DNA of 64,000 nucleotides from Megascapheus bottae. Lineage: Eukaryota > Chordata > Mammalia > Rodentia > Geomyidae. Location of the stretch: assembly GCA_024803745.1 (NCBI GenBank), contig JANJXV010000016.1:40591001-40655000 (forward strand), read 5' to 3'. This document shows, piece after piece, positions 1-11,965 of this stretch. How positions within the stretch are numbered: the first letter of the stretch is position 1; each line of letters begins with the position of its first letter. The position numbers and the translations under genes are program-made. Below the pieces are notes generated by a model, which did no database searches, was not told where the DNA came from, and saw nothing but the letters and a program-made list of their open reading frames with translations.

Positions 1-1660
1 CTGCTGGTCACTGTCAAAGCCAACATTATTCTTTGTATTACTATCAGATTTTGACCATTTAGTAAAGAGAATTAGGTGGATTAAGAAACAAGACTGGTCT
101 AGTTAGGGAGACAAAAGTAACTGATAATAGAAGGAAAAATAAGAATTATCAGGTTGATAAATATGAGAACTGTATCCCAACAGAAGAGGCACTGGGAATA
201 AAGAAAGACTTGTCGATACCCCAAACCCCTAGAGAAGACAAACGACTTAGAACAAACCAGCCTTTACACATTCCACCAAAGTCAAAGTTGTCAGCAGTGA
301 GAGTAACTGGCTTCAGGGCAGACCATGAATCTCAGTGGAATGAGAAGATGTTGTTAAATAGGCAGCAATTATAATGATCTATGTAAGCATTTATTAAGAC
401 AAGATCTGAGGACATATATTATCCAGGATCACCAGGAGTTTCAAATATGTAATTTGTAGTTTTAACTTTGATTATACATTTTGAGGCACTCTGATGCCCC
501 AACTTGTATCCATCCATTGACATGTAATTTCAGCCACTGCAATTGTGATAGTGATTAAAATGACAAAATCTCCCAGTAATACTACCTTAATCACCACACT
601 GGAAACGCTGTCTGAAAAATAAGAGGCATAAAAACCAAGCAAACCCAGTCAAGGTCATGTGGAAAGGCACAAAAAATGTCTCAAAGAAATCTAGTCAAAA
701 AGACAATCGGGAGGAGAATTGTTTCACTCTCTTCTGCATGGCAGACTGAGCTCAGAAATTTGAGAGAATAGGAAGGAACCAGAAAAATAAAGACCTAACA
801 GGGGTCATTTACTTTCAGCCAAGCTTTAATCATTAAATTAATACCTAGAATTTCGATTGTAATTGATTTATAATTATATTTCTTCATCAGTTTGCAATTA
901 AATTTATTGTTTTGTTTTATGCCAATTGTACCTGTGAATTTAATCTATGCACTCTGTGACACCGTCACTATTTCCTTAGATTTCTAGGAAGTTATTTTTC
1001 AACAGAATTTTAAAATTGTTTATCTCTAGAATTGAAGATTAACAATAAAACTTCCGACAGGGTTTAAATGAATTGAAAAAATTGACAAATAGCCTGAAAG
1101 GATGAGTCCATAAGTAGTATCTATAGGATTTGTTAACTAACCTTCCATTTTTATTGACTAGTCACATACACCCTAAAAAATCTATTCTAAAAGTATTAAT
1201 TTTTAAAAGTTGAAATTCATCATTAGAATGGATGTTATGTTTTCTGCCATCTAGTTCCTCCAGTCATGTTTTAATGATTAGCATAAATAGTCAATAACTT
1301 CTTCATTTAATGATGGCATTTGGCTTTGGCATTCATTGATTCTGTTTTGATGTCTACATTGTTTTCTTCCTACTCTCATGTTTGCTGAATTGATTCCCAG
1401 CAAATCTATGGTTAGAGGGTCTTCCCTTCCTGTGTTCCATATTCATTTCCCTGAATGAGCCAACTTCAGGACTTCTTTAAATTAATTACTAGAATGGATA
1501 TGTATGTTGCCCAATGCCCACTGAATATTTGGGCTTCATTTTTGGAATTCCTGACATTGAAAACCTAAAAAAAAAAGCAGCAGCAGTCAGACTGACCTGA
1601 CAAAACAAGGATTTTAACAGACCCTAGATCTTTTCTTAGCTCAGATTTTGTCTGGATAAT
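1..1660. other. Unique AT-rich intergenic/intronic DNA
   Basis: I see no gene and no repeat I can name here. The sequence is AT-rich with frequent stops in every frame. A short A-run near 1567-1577 is followed by GCAGCAGCAG, which could be the tail of a very old retroposon, but no body is recognisable. Confidence 0.5.
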
Positions 1661-1922
1661 GTATAGAGGGGTTACAGTTACATTCACCAAATAATAGGTG
1701 CATTACTTCTTACACATCGATACCACTTCTCATGTTTTTGGCCCCATCTCCCTCCCTCATCTTCTTTTCCCCCCTTCCCTTTCCTATTTCATAGAGACAA
1801 AACTTATATACAATATACCAGATAACAAAGACAGATACAGTAACAATATGAGATTAAAAGTAAGAGAAAATTAAAAAAAGAAGAGAAATAACATAGAACA
1901 TTAAGAACAACAATCACACAAG
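1661..1922 (-). mobile_element. L1 3' end (3' UTR), antisense
   Basis: This segment matches, piece by piece, the repeat at 45,275-45,560: a GGGGTTACA start, then AGGTGCATTACTTC, a C/T-rich stretch (CCCCATCTCCCTCCC, TTTTCCCCCCTTCC), then ATACAATATACCAGATAACA and CATAGAACATTAAGAACAACA. The same GGTGCATTAATTC block directly adjoins L1 ORF2 sequence at 33.1 kb, which is why I call it an L1 3' UTR. It is 5'-truncated and carries no coding sequence. Confidence 0.6.
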
Positions 1923-4715
1923 ATAAAGCTCTTGTGTCCATATCCTGGAGATCCTTTCATTTAGTCTCATCCTATGTGACCTTATGTATCTGGGTTTTGA
2001 ACTCTTGTAATCCTCTGCTAGAAGAGTCCTAGATATATGTACTAATTATTACAAATGAGGGAAACCACTAAGCCTATGTTACTTTGAGACCCGAAATTTT
2101 TTGGTTAATACTGTTTCTCTAGTTTCCTCACAAATGGTTGGACTCTAAATATCAATCTATTGAATGAATAAATTAAATTAAACATTTCTTAATATTTGTA
2201 TTTGTGCTTTGTTTTACAGTTTTGACTTGAACTAATTAGTCTAATTTCCTGATTGACTAGATCTATATTTGATTTGATTCTATTTAAAAATTAATTAAGA
2301 ATAGTTTAGTAAATACTTTACAATTAAGTTTTTGTCCATATGTGTGGTTTTAGTCAGTCATAAACATGTACCTCATTCCAATGACGACTGAGTACCACCT
2401 TTAGCATTCTGAGTTAGAACAAGTAAGTTCAAACTTGTGGAGTCTAAATAGCATAAGGAAATTTTAGGATTTTATTTAAACATTTACATATTCCAAATTC
2501 CATAACTGAATAAACCTTTGAGGAAAATTCAGCTGCTGTGGATTTTATAACATTATAAGAAGAGACTGTAAGTCTCATCATAATCTCATTACACATCTCT
2601 TCCTACTGAATTTTGTTTGAAAATAATAAGTAATATCTGCTCTTCAAGGAATCTCAGGTTCACCTCCATGACCATATACATTCTCAGATGCCTAATTTAT
2701 ATGTCATCTATTTAATTGTGATTTATCTTAATCATAATATGATTATACATATTAAGTAAAACATTTAGGTAAAATAATTCTTTTTCTCTTCTTTCTTGAA
2801 ACAATGGCATATTTGCAATATATTTTGTAATAGGATATATTTTATCCTAAAAGTATACTTCTACCTGAATTTCATTATTCACACTTTGGACTAAACACAT
2901 TTCCCAAGCAGATATTCAAACAAGGGCAAGATTTAAGCATTGATATTTTAGCTCTCCCTTTTTGAATGCTGTAAGCCTATACCATACCTCGTAGCAGATT
3001 TAGGACTTTATAACATTCTTATTTGGGATAAAATAAAATTTGGGATAAAACCAGTCTGTATGATTTTTATGCTTTGTTTTATATTAGACTGCAAAGATAT
3101 TTGTAAAGCGGATTGTGTTCCAAGAGTTGCATTTGCAGGCATAGTTGTGACAGGCCTTGCATTATAGATGATAGTGAGAGAATGGAATCTGAACAAGCCA
3201 AAACAAATAAAAGCATAAGAGATTTTAAGTATCAAGGGAAATAAAATGTATGTAACCTCTGCATTTCTACTTAGAAGGAACATAATTCTGCAATGATGTC
3301 TTTCAAAGAGAAATTGACTACATAGTAAGGACTTAAAATTTTACGACACTGACTTACTCTAAAATTTTGTTTTGTTCTTGGCATAAAAGGCAAGATTAAA
3401 TAAAGTTTTAAATCATTCAGTTAACATTAAGTACCAAGAGATTAAAACTATTATTTGGGGATGTTTATTTTAGTGAGCATCTAAATATATTTATAATATA
3501 TAATATTGTAAAGATTTAGAATTTTATTAACTGTAGAACTCTAGTAACAACTTTAGAAATTTTTAGACAATCGACATTATTTCCTTCCTTCCTTTATACA
3601 AAAAGACAGTCTCAAAGAAACAAATATTATCCTAAATACTCAATAGCACAAATTTTGTTGGCTAGTTTTGTGCATTCCTATCTATAAAGTATAAGTTTAT
3701 GAACATTACATATATTATAACCTATTCTAATCTTTTTTTCAAGCACGTTACATAATTAGATTAACATACTATTATTGAAGACATATAAAGAAACATCATT
3801 TTCCTTTCCAGCTCAGGATTTTTGAAAAAATGCAATAAAAGTATATAAAGTTTTTCAAATTCCCATTTTCTAGTCATTATTTTTGAAGACTAATTATGGC
3901 ACAGAATAACACATGATTTTTTTCACATAATTGTCCTCTCATGAAAAACAATAAAGAGATTATTTTCCCCCATTGATCAAAATGGTATTTGAAATACACT
4001 GAATACAATGATTATTATCTTTTTAACTCATTAGGTTGTTTTAGTAATAGAAATTTTGAAGGCCCACATGGGGTAGGATTTAGCAGGTTCATAAATTGGC
4101 AGGAACAGAGAGTAACAGAACCCCAAGACTCATTGCAGACAGCCACACAAGGCTAAGAAAGCTAACCAGCATAGCGGGAATCCTGTTTGTCAGAGCTTCA
4201 CTTGTGCCACAGCTGAGGGACCAGAGCAAGCTGACCACCGTGCATTTGATATCCGGGAGCAGATAAGACTCTTGGTTATTCTATTTCTAGAAGGCATTGC
4301 AATCCAGCCTCTGTTATTCCCACCAACACTTACCTCACTGTAATGCATCTCCAGCACATTCTGCAATTAACCTGGATAGCTCCAAACAAGAGAAGGGGAG
4401 GCCTGGGGGGAAGAGAAGCAGAGTGACTCAAGGCTACCAGAGGATTGTCTATGGTATCTATTTGCATTCACACCCCAACTGAGCTTCCTGCCCTCAGATC
4501 TAAGAAAGCATTTGTTTATGAATACCTATTTATACATATGTATACACATATACATATATGTACACACACATACATGTGCATGGAGAGAGATTAATAACAT
4601 ATATATGCTATTCATTTCAAATACTCTCTCATCATAAACCTATATTTTGTTGGTCAGGACCTTAGTTGTCTATTGCTGCCTTGACTGATTTCCACAATTT
4701 TAGAAACTTCAGATA
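1923..4715. other. Unique AT-rich DNA
   Basis: About 2.8 kb with no recognisable gene. The one longish reading frame (3008-3283, minus) has no motif and ordinary AT-rich composition, so I do not treat it as a gene. A mixed TA/CA microsatellite lies at 4534-4577. The part near 4110-4300 is less AT-rich but shows nothing I can name. Confidence 0.5.
4534..4577. repeat. Mixed (TA)/(CA) microsatellite
   Basis: Imperfect alternation of TATACATA, CACATATA and ACACACAT units, ending in ACATGTGCATG. It is an alternating purine-pyrimidine stretch. Confidence 0.7.
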
Positions 4716-4732
4716 ATTAAAAAAAAAAATGA

Positions 4733-4936
4733 GGGCTGAGAGTTTGGCCTAGTAGTGTACTTGCCTAGCATGCACGAAGGCCCAGGTTCGATTCCTCAGT
4801 GACCACATGCATAGAAAAAAGCCAGAAGTGATGCTGAGACTCAAATGGTAGAGCTCTAGCCTTGCGAAAGTCTAAGGACAGTGCTTAGACCCTGAGCTCG
4901 AGCCCAGGATTGGCAAATAAATAAATAAATTAATTA
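4733..4936 (+). mobile_element. IDL-Geo dimeric SINE
   Basis: The left monomer (about 4733-4812) is tRNA-Ala/ID-like: GGGCTGAGAGTTTGGCCTAG, TTGCCTAGCATGCACGAAGG, and a perfect Pol III B box GGTTCGATTCC at 4785-4795. The right monomer (Geo, about 4820-4913) reads GCCAGAAGTGATGCTGAGAC, GGTAGAGCTCTAGCCTTG, GGACAGTGCTTAGACCCTGA. The tail is (AAAT)n/(AATT)n. The flanks carry a likely target-site duplication of the form ATTA-A(n)-TGA (4716-4732 and 4937-4950), so this is a full-length insertion by L1-type retroposition. Confidence 0.9.
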
Positions 4937-4950
4937 ATTAAAAAAAATGA

Positions 4951-5740
4951 ACTTCCCTGTACATCTCCATGCAGCGAGGCCTAACAAGGCCAAATCTACT
5001 TATTAGCTGACCTGAGTTCTCACCTGGAAACCCAGGGAGAAATGTGCTTCCTAGCTTGTGCAGCCTTCTGGCAGAATTTGGACCTGCAGAGCTGGAGGGC
5101 CATGTGACCATTGCTTTGATGGCGTGGGCAGGATTCTTCTCTGCGTCTAAAGGATGCGCATGTGTTCTGCCTCATCACTTGTAGCACCTTCGCCTGCTGT
5201 CGCATCTCTCCACTCTTCTGTTCTGACTGCTCCAACTCAAAAAGCTGTCCACATGCAAATGTTCAGGTCATTCTACTGAGCTCACCTTGATGAGGTAGGC
5301 TCATGTATTCCTCAGGTGAGTGGCCGGCTGTAGGTATTTGGAGCATGGTAGCTCTCAGAAACAACCTTCTTTTTGTCATCAGCAGTTTATCTTTTCCAAG
5401 GCTGGAAGTAGACTACACCGTCCCACAGGAAAGCCTGCCATGACCTCTTGTATGTTGAACTATTGTAGCAGCAACCTACATCAAAAACTGTTAAGCGTGG
5501 AAGTTTGTTTTATCTTCTCTATTTAAGCTATCAGGTCCTTTCAGTATGTTCTTTAAGAGTTATAAACCAATAGTTCTGAACCAACGCATGACAGTTTTTC
5601 TTAGACTTGGGTATCTTAGCAACAGTTTTTAAAGCATCCCTGATAATGGGAAGTCACATTTGCATCCTTTGGATTTCTCTTTTGCAAAAGTGTCTTCTTT
5701 AAAATTCACACGCCAAGCAAACTTGGACTGATTGACTGAT
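4951..5740. other. Unique DNA, moderately GC-balanced
   Basis: No gene supported. Short frames exist on both strands (5020-5235 minus, 5320-5526 plus) but overlap one another and show no family motif. Confidence 0.45.
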
Positions 5741-5823
5741 TTTTTGCCAGTACCAGGATTTGAAATCAGAACCTCACACTTGCTAAGCAGGAAATCTTCC
5801 ACCTGAAACCTGCTGCCAGCCCC
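5741..5823 (-). mobile_element. ID/IDL-like SINE fragment, antisense
   Basis: Read on the minus strand this gives a tRNA-derived SINE head: GGGGCTGGCAGCAGGTTTCA, then CTTAGCAAGTGTGAGGTTCTGATTTCAAATCCTGGTACTGGC in broken form. On the plus strand the signature is GCCAGTACCAGGATTTGAAA followed by CACTTGCTAAGCAGG. It is diverged, has no clear second monomer and no clear flanking duplication, so it is older than the IDL-Geo copies. Confidence 0.6.
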
Positions 5824-8416
5824 AAAGCAAGCGCTCATGGTCCTAGCAGCCTAGGGTCTGAAGTTACTCGAAAAGGTTCACATGACGTTATCTTTCCTAT
5901 TTCCCCTTGTTAATTAAAATTCCCTTTATGCCATTTGTCTGAACACTTCCCAATTTAGTCCAGAAAGTTGACTCGACAACTCCAATTCTTTCTTTGCAGG
6001 GTAAACAATGACTGTAAAATCTGCTGGCATAAAAACAAGATAGCTTGATTTAGCGGGTCAGAAGTTCCAGCAGGCAGAGCCGCAATGGCTCATTTTGCTT
6101 GAACTCAAGACCTGGGAAGTTCTGATTGCCCAGAAACCACGTGCTTGGCCAATATTCTTCTGCAGAAGCATCAGCTGAGGTTGAGTCTTCATGACCGGGT
6201 TGACCTTGGCTGTGACGGCCAACACAGCCTGTCTATCCACAAGGTCCTGCCACAGGACTTGCTTGCACTGTTCAACTATCCCAGTCAATCTAACGAATAG
6301 CATTCATTTCAAATGCTTTCGTTTTATCTGGAATGTTATGCTTTCACCCTTCTTTTGTTTTCATTGTGAATAATAAAAAAAAAAGTGGAGAGAGAAAGAA
6401 TTTTATTTCTTTGTGGTTGTCTTGAAACCAGAAATGTTTTATTCTAATAATGTTTTATAGTGCTTGCTATTAAATTATATACGTTGTATGCAGTCCAAAG
6501 GGAAGTACATTTGAAAGATCTTCCCACAAGAGAACTGAAAAGAACACAATGAAAATAAAAAAATAAATCAAAATGGAATATCTTGTTTAGTTAATATACT
6601 TAGGTTTGATTTTATCACGGCTAATAAAAGATTTCAGGGAATGCAAAGATTGGAGGTAATATCCATCATACCTTGGGTATATTTGTTCATTTAGTAGGAT
6701 TCTACAGAGGATAGCCAATATTAGAGACTTGACAACAAAATGGGTTTGCGACCATTCCAGGTCCTTTTGAGGACAAAGGTCTCTGAGACACAATTCTTTG
6801 TGCTTTCCCCTAAGCAATCATAATGCTGACAACACCTGCATGTGAACATTGTGCGGGGCAGAATGAAATGGGAATGAAACGTGCATGGAAGCAGAAGGTC
6901 TAACTGCTGTGCCCCAAATCCAGGGACTACAAGTGTCTTTTGCCATAAGCATCCATCCTAGCTTGTCTAGTCACCATGAATGGAACACCACATTACTTCC
7001 TCTCTTAGAAAGTATTTTAATGGTAGTTTTATTCTCTGTAAGCAGTTGTACCAGGGGGTTACCTTCAATAAACCAGTTTATAAGTGCACTCATCTTCACC
7101 GATGGCACTCTTTCCCCATCATTCTCCCCCATCTCTCCCAGACAAAGCCCCCCCTTTAATGTATCTAGTTTCATAGGAAATGCATTGCATATTATGACTG
7201 CATTGTCTTTCTCTTCTTCTCTTCATTCGTCTGCCTCCTTTTCTTGATCTCCCTCTCATATCTCAAGTATCAGCTTCCTGGTATTCCTTCAGCTGATGTA
7301 ATATTGTTTTTCTTCTACACACATCCTAGTTAAACATTCACTTCCAATATATCACTACAGAACATGCTCATGGTTAAAAATAATAACTCTAAACTGGGTT
7401 AGTACATACTGCTATCAGGAATAATTTCTGACATTTCTACTTCATCCCTGAGACTTCTTCGAAATTGCTATTATCTTTGTGTAGTTCTCCATTTTGTGTT
7501 CGAATGTAGCCTATTTGATCTCGTGTCTTCAGTTCATTATATGATCCCTGGAAACATTCAGACGCTTGTCATCACACTGAGGAAACAGTGTAGAGGCTGA
7601 ATCCTGCCCATGTGAAGCATTTCACTGGCTTACTCCATGCTAGCCAACTGAAATAGTGCTGGTCCTTTTTTCAGATATATGTGTTCACCATTACAAAAAT
7701 CAGAGTTGTTTACTGTGCTTCTACATATATCATTAATCCTTCTATCTCCTTTTTCATGGCATCCATAGTGGGTTCTCCATATGTAAATATTCTACGTCAA
7801 AAAGCCAACAAAGTCTAGACAAAAAAATACTTGCAAAAAATTAAATCTGTATCCAACATGCCCAGATCTTTTCCTTGTACCTTGGCCTTAAGCCATACTT
7901 ATAATCAAGAGCTCATTTAAAGCATACTAGAGCACGTGGCTAGGTTTTACTCAGATGCTCAGTCAACTTATTAGGACCTTGGCATTGGCAGAATGTGTGT
8001 CCCAGAGTCCCGGGAGTAACTTCTCATGGGTGCTGAGCACTCACCGCTATATCTTCCAGTCTTGCCAATCACATAACATTCTGAATGCATAATGCATTGT
8101 TTCCACTTTATAGCTTGGCTTAACTGTCCTTGATTTTAAATGTGTGGCATCGATTTTCCTTTCTCATCAGTTACCCAATATTTACATCATCCGGATGAAA
8201 TTCTACTTTCTGTAATTTCCATGTTCCATGCTAGAAGTCTTTTATCTTTAGATCACCTCTAGAACTTTCAGTACATCTGCTGCCTTTGACTTTTTAGTGG
8301 AAGCTGGTCTATGTATGCTCACTTGACTTTTTGGTGACAATATCTACATAGAAACTGGTATTGCTCCTTTGCTCATGTTCAGTATTGAAATTTTATTTCT
8401 ATATGAAGATGTGAAT
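5824..8416. other. Unique DNA with a possible old L1 3' end
   Basis: No supported gene. A 120-codon frame (6885-7247, plus) is open because the region is pyrimidine-rich, and has no recognisable domain. About 7030-7240 has a weak match to the L1 3' UTR type seen at 43.1 kb (GGGGTTAC followed by an AAGTGCACTCATC-like and CTTTCCCCATCATTCTCCCC stretch). Confidence 0.4.
7030..7240 (-). mobile_element. Possible old L1 3' UTR, antisense
   Basis: GGGGGTTACCTTCAATAAAC and the following C/T-rich block (TTTCCCCATCATTCTCCCCC, ATCTCTCCCAGACAAAGCCC) follow the order seen in the clearer copies at 11.8 and 43.1 kb. The divergence is high, so this is tentative. Confidence 0.3.
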
Positions 8417-8431
8417 AAAAGTTTCTGATGA

Positions 8432-8654
8432 AGCTGGCCATGAGGGCTTATGCCTGTTATTCTAGCTACTCAGGAGGCTGAGATCTGAGGATCGTGGTTC
8501 AAAGTCAGCCTGGGACTAAAATCCATGAGTCTCTTATCCCCAATTAACCACTAGAAGTCGTGCTGTGGCTCAAGGGGCAGTGTGGTATCCTTGAGCTGAA
8601 GAGCTCAGGGACAGTGCCCACGCCTAGAGTTCAAGCCCCATGACCAACCAAGAA
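8432..8654 (+). mobile_element. 7SL-Geo dimeric SINE with perfect target-site duplication
   Basis: The left part is 7SL RNA/B1-Alu-like: TATGCCTGTTATTCTAGCTA, CTCAGGAGGCTGAGATCTGA, GGTTCAAAGTCAGCCTGGG. A linker (AGTCTCTTATCCCCAATTAA) joins it to a Geo right monomer (GTGCTGTGGCTCAAGGGGCA, CTTGAGCTGAAGAGCTCAGG, GACAGTGCCCACGCCTAGAG, TTCAAGCCCC). A perfect 15-bp duplication AAAAGTTTCTGATGA flanks it at 8417-8431 and 8655-8669. The head differs from IDL-Geo (7SL-derived, not tRNA-derived) while the tail module is shared. Confidence 0.9.
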
Positions 8655-8669
8655 AAAAGTTTCTGATGA

Positions 8670-9070
8670 TCAGTTGTACAATTATGTTAATGTTTGAGAA
8701 CATTACTGCTGAGTTGCATTAATATTTGAGGGAAGTTAAACATTTATGATGTGAAGAGGGCTGCCATAAAGCAGCTGGAAATTAGACTACTGGGAAGAAA
8801 CTTCTGAGAATCCATCAAGTAACTCCAGTGGGCAAACAGATGCCCAGACTTCTGCTTCCTTCCATGTGAAGAACATAAGGAGTAAACAAGTAAAATTTCC
8901 TCCTGTGAAGAATTCCGCAGCAGAAGTGACTTGGATATTTATGGCCCTAAAATCAAATCATCTTTTACTTGTGCCCAAAAGCACCTAGACCTGATCTATC
9001 TCGCATCATGCTTTTTCCAAAACGACTAAAGCTATCCATTCTACTTTCACAACATCTTTTGTCTTATGAA
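8670..9070. other. Unique DNA
   Basis: About 400 bases between two SINEs. I see nothing I can name in it. Confidence 0.5.
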
Positions 9071-9395
9071 TGTTCAGGGGTTTGAAAGTGAGGTCTCACA
9101 TTTTCTAGATAGCAGCGCTACCAGTGAGCAGTGCTTTCTGTCATGTTGGTACTGGTTAGTTTGGGGATAGAGTCTTGCTTCCTGCTTTGCTGTATGCCTG
9201 GGTCATGTGAGTCTATGTGAAGGTTCTCATCTTGGATGGGATGACAGGAGCCCGCCTCCAGGTCCAGCTTCTTCCAATGGAGAGGAAGTCTTGTGGATAT
9301 TTCTGCCTGGGTCTCAAACCCTGTTGATCCTTTCAGCCTTCCCAGCAGCTGAGATTACATTGGCTTAAGCTGCCAACACTTGCCTCAAAACCTAG
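9071..9395 (-). mobile_element. Old ID+7SL composite SINE(s), antisense
   Basis: Plus-strand order is that of an antisense ID-like part (CAGGGGTTTGAAAGTGAGGT, AGCGCTACCAGTGAGCAGTG) followed by antisense 7SL/B1-like parts (GGGATAGAGTCTTGCTTCC, then CAGCCTTCCCAGCAGCTGAG ATTACA). The length and the repeated B1-like motifs suggest two adjoining copies. This resembles the B1-dID organisation of squirrel-related and castorimorph rodents. Divergence is high. Confidence 0.5.
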
Positions 9396-10871
9396 CTTGA
9401 GCATCACAGATTTGCTTCAAAACCTGGAACTGTCCTGTCTTTCCATTCTTACATTCACTTATCTATTCTATTTGTAACTTGAAAGAAAGCTGGCCTCCGT
9501 CTCCACACGGTCGGAGACTCTGAATTCTTCTGTCATGGCAAGTGTCGCCACTTGACGGGAGCTTAGCTGACCGTGTTTTCTCAGGTGTGTTTGCATCCTT
9601 TGGAGATCACATTACCTACTCATTTTCTCCAGATCACTACACATTAATAATAAGAGCCCTAGCATAGCCACACATACAAATTTATGTTTTAGGATTTGAA
9701 TGGCTGTCCCTAAACAAGTATATTATTCACCCCTATACACTGATTGCTTAGAATACCACCAATTTATAGCCATTTGACTCATATTTGATGGAAAAAATTA
9801 CTTGTACATGAAAATCCAAAAATACCTGCATCATTCAAATAGTTTACCAACTGAAAATCTCTCACTTAGGAATCCACTAATATTAAGTTCTGCCTTTCTG
9901 GTTTGCATATGCTGAAATGTGAATAGTAGTTAAAGCCTATTTTTAATAAATCTCTGAATATGTTATTGAATGATAGTACAATACATTAGGGGCAAGGGTA
10001 GACATGAAATGACACTGTCCTGGATTTCTTTTATACCTAAATGAACACTGTAGACTAAGAAACTAACACTGGAGGCTAACCTAAGAGATTATTTTGGTCC
10101 AGTTATAAGATAGAAAACATTGCAAATTAATTCAGAGCCTTTCCCAAAGTTAACATTATGTGTTTTAACATTACAAGAAAGAGAACCTAACTTTCTTTTC
10201 AGTTTGTGTGGACTCTACTGCATTTAAAGAACGTCTTGACATGGAGCTGTTACTCAAGTGGCAGCGTGACAGCCTTCATCGAAAAGCTCAGAGACAGAAT
10301 CCAAAACCCAGGAAAGGAGGAGGAGAAAACAAAAATGATTTTAACACACAGTGGGTCATGAAGGCAGGAATTTGTCCAGTCTGTTTCACATCACCCATAG
10401 TTTTCTTCAACTACCCTGCTTCTCATCCTGGTCTTTTTCCCACTTTCCTTCCCCCACTCCCATTTGTAAGGATGTTACTTAATTATAGTTACTTACAGCA
10501 CCCACAGGGCCAATGACACCTTCTTATCTCGTAGAGTTATATTTTCAGTGTGTGAAAACATAAGATATGGTAATATCCCAAACCTCCTAATTCCACTTCC
10601 TCTGAACAACCACTTTCTATTGCAAGGAAATGATATAGTCACGTCGTTTTAACTACTACCTATACTGTAAGGATACTCTTATGAACTACAAAGTGGTACA
10701 TTTGATGCCGTGGCAAGCCCTGTCAACTTTGCTCATCAATCAAACTGTGATAGCTGGAATGATCCTGAGGTTCACTGGAAAGTGATTTTACCCACAGGCA
10801 CCCACAAGCAAGGTTTTAATACCAAACTGATGCTTCCTAATTTCACATGTCTATTGATGAATGAATATAAC
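9396..10871. other. Unique DNA containing one exon-like stretch
   Basis: Mostly AT-rich unique sequence. The exon-like stretch at 10,203-10,361 is listed separately. Nothing else is recognised. Confidence 0.45.
10203..10361 (+). other. Exon-like stretch behind a good splice acceptor (unproven)
   Basis: A textbook acceptor (TAACTTTCTTTTCAG, ending at 10,202) is followed by 52 open codons ending in TGA at 10,359-10,361; the neighbouring frame is also open for 102 codons (10,208-10,516). The local base composition is more balanced than the flanks and the stretch is rich in K, R, E and Q codons. I recognise no protein family, see no clear donor or poly(A) signal, and the pattern could arise by chance. 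Confidence 0.18.
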
Positions 10872-10896
10872 ATATATATATATATATATAATATAT
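10872..10896. repeat. (TA)n microsatellite
   Basis: About ten TA units, interrupted once at AATATATT. Confidence 0.85.
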
Positions 10897-11805
10897 TGTC
10901 CCACTCCCCCAAAGTTGATGTCTATTGTTTTCAGGCTTCATGCTTCTTTGTCTTCCTAACCACCTAGCAGGTTCTTCTCAGAGGTCAGGGTAACGTGAGG
11001 GATGCACTCCCTCACCTGACAGCGGAATGGACAGGCAACACTCCGCTTGCAGAACTCACTGCTGTGCGAGTCCAGCACATGTGGCACCGGGCAACTCACT
11101 CACACCATCAAAAGCATGCTTACTGCTCTCAAGTTGAACTCAGCATACGGGATGGAAAGTGAAAAGTAGAAAAATTAATCAAGAGAGAGTGGCTTTTCCG
11201 TTTGGATGAACATAGCAAGCTTAGCTCATTGCACTTAGGCAATAAAAACAAATTCCGAAGGAAATAAAATTTTAACTAGAATAACTTAGGAAGCAACCAA
11301 ATCTTCAGAACTCACACAATGCCTCCTTAACTGCCTATGACATCACAATTTTAAAACACAATCTTGTTTTATTTCCTGCCTGAGTCATGCAGTCTATGCT
11401 ATACATTACTTAATGCTGGGTTTAATTACACCTACACAGAAGCATAACTTTAGATTAAGTAGAAATAATGATAACTTCATCAACATTGTCCCTTTTATGA
11501 TATTTTCCTATAAATCAAATGACACAATTATTTTTAAAAAGAACATTTTAATTTATTTTAAAAAATGGAATACCCAAGGAATTCCCACACGTGCACTGGA
11601 ATCACACGCATCTCAAGACCCAGATTCTACCAGCTGCCAGCAGCCATTAGAAGAGCACAGTGGGTCCCCGTCAATGTTGCGTTTCTCCTGAGCAAACTTC
11701 TCCTGGATTAGAGAAGCTTCATTCCACCTCGAAATTAACATGGCACCGTTTGGGTACCAATGGAAGCACTCGTCTTCTAGCTCCATGGAAGGACAAATGA
11801 TGACT
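10897..11805. other. Unique DNA
   Basis: No gene supported. The short frames here are AT-rich and without motifs. Confidence 0.45.
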
Positions 11806-11965
11806 TTTAAATTTTTTTTTAAAATTCTTAAATCATTACCAAGAAGGGGATATGGGAGGGGTTACAGTTACGTCAGTCAGGCAATGACTTTTGGACAATT
11901 TCTTTCTGGACGCTGCCATCCTTCCTTTGCTGCTTCTTCGTTGTGCCTCCTGGCCTTGCCCACGG
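11806..11965 (-). mobile_element. L1 3' UTR, antisense
   Basis: Starts with a T-run (A-tail on the minus strand), then GGGAGGGGTTACAGTTACGT, CAGTCAGGCAATGACTTTTG, GACAATTTCTTTCTGGACG and a pyrimidine-rich run. This is the reverse complement of the 3' UTR pattern at 52.1-52.2 kb, and parallels 43.1 kb. It is 5'-truncated. Confidence 0.5.

Noticed and set aside
6885..7247. 120-codon plus frame
   Set aside because: Open because of pyrimidine-rich sequence that resembles an antisense L1 3' UTR.
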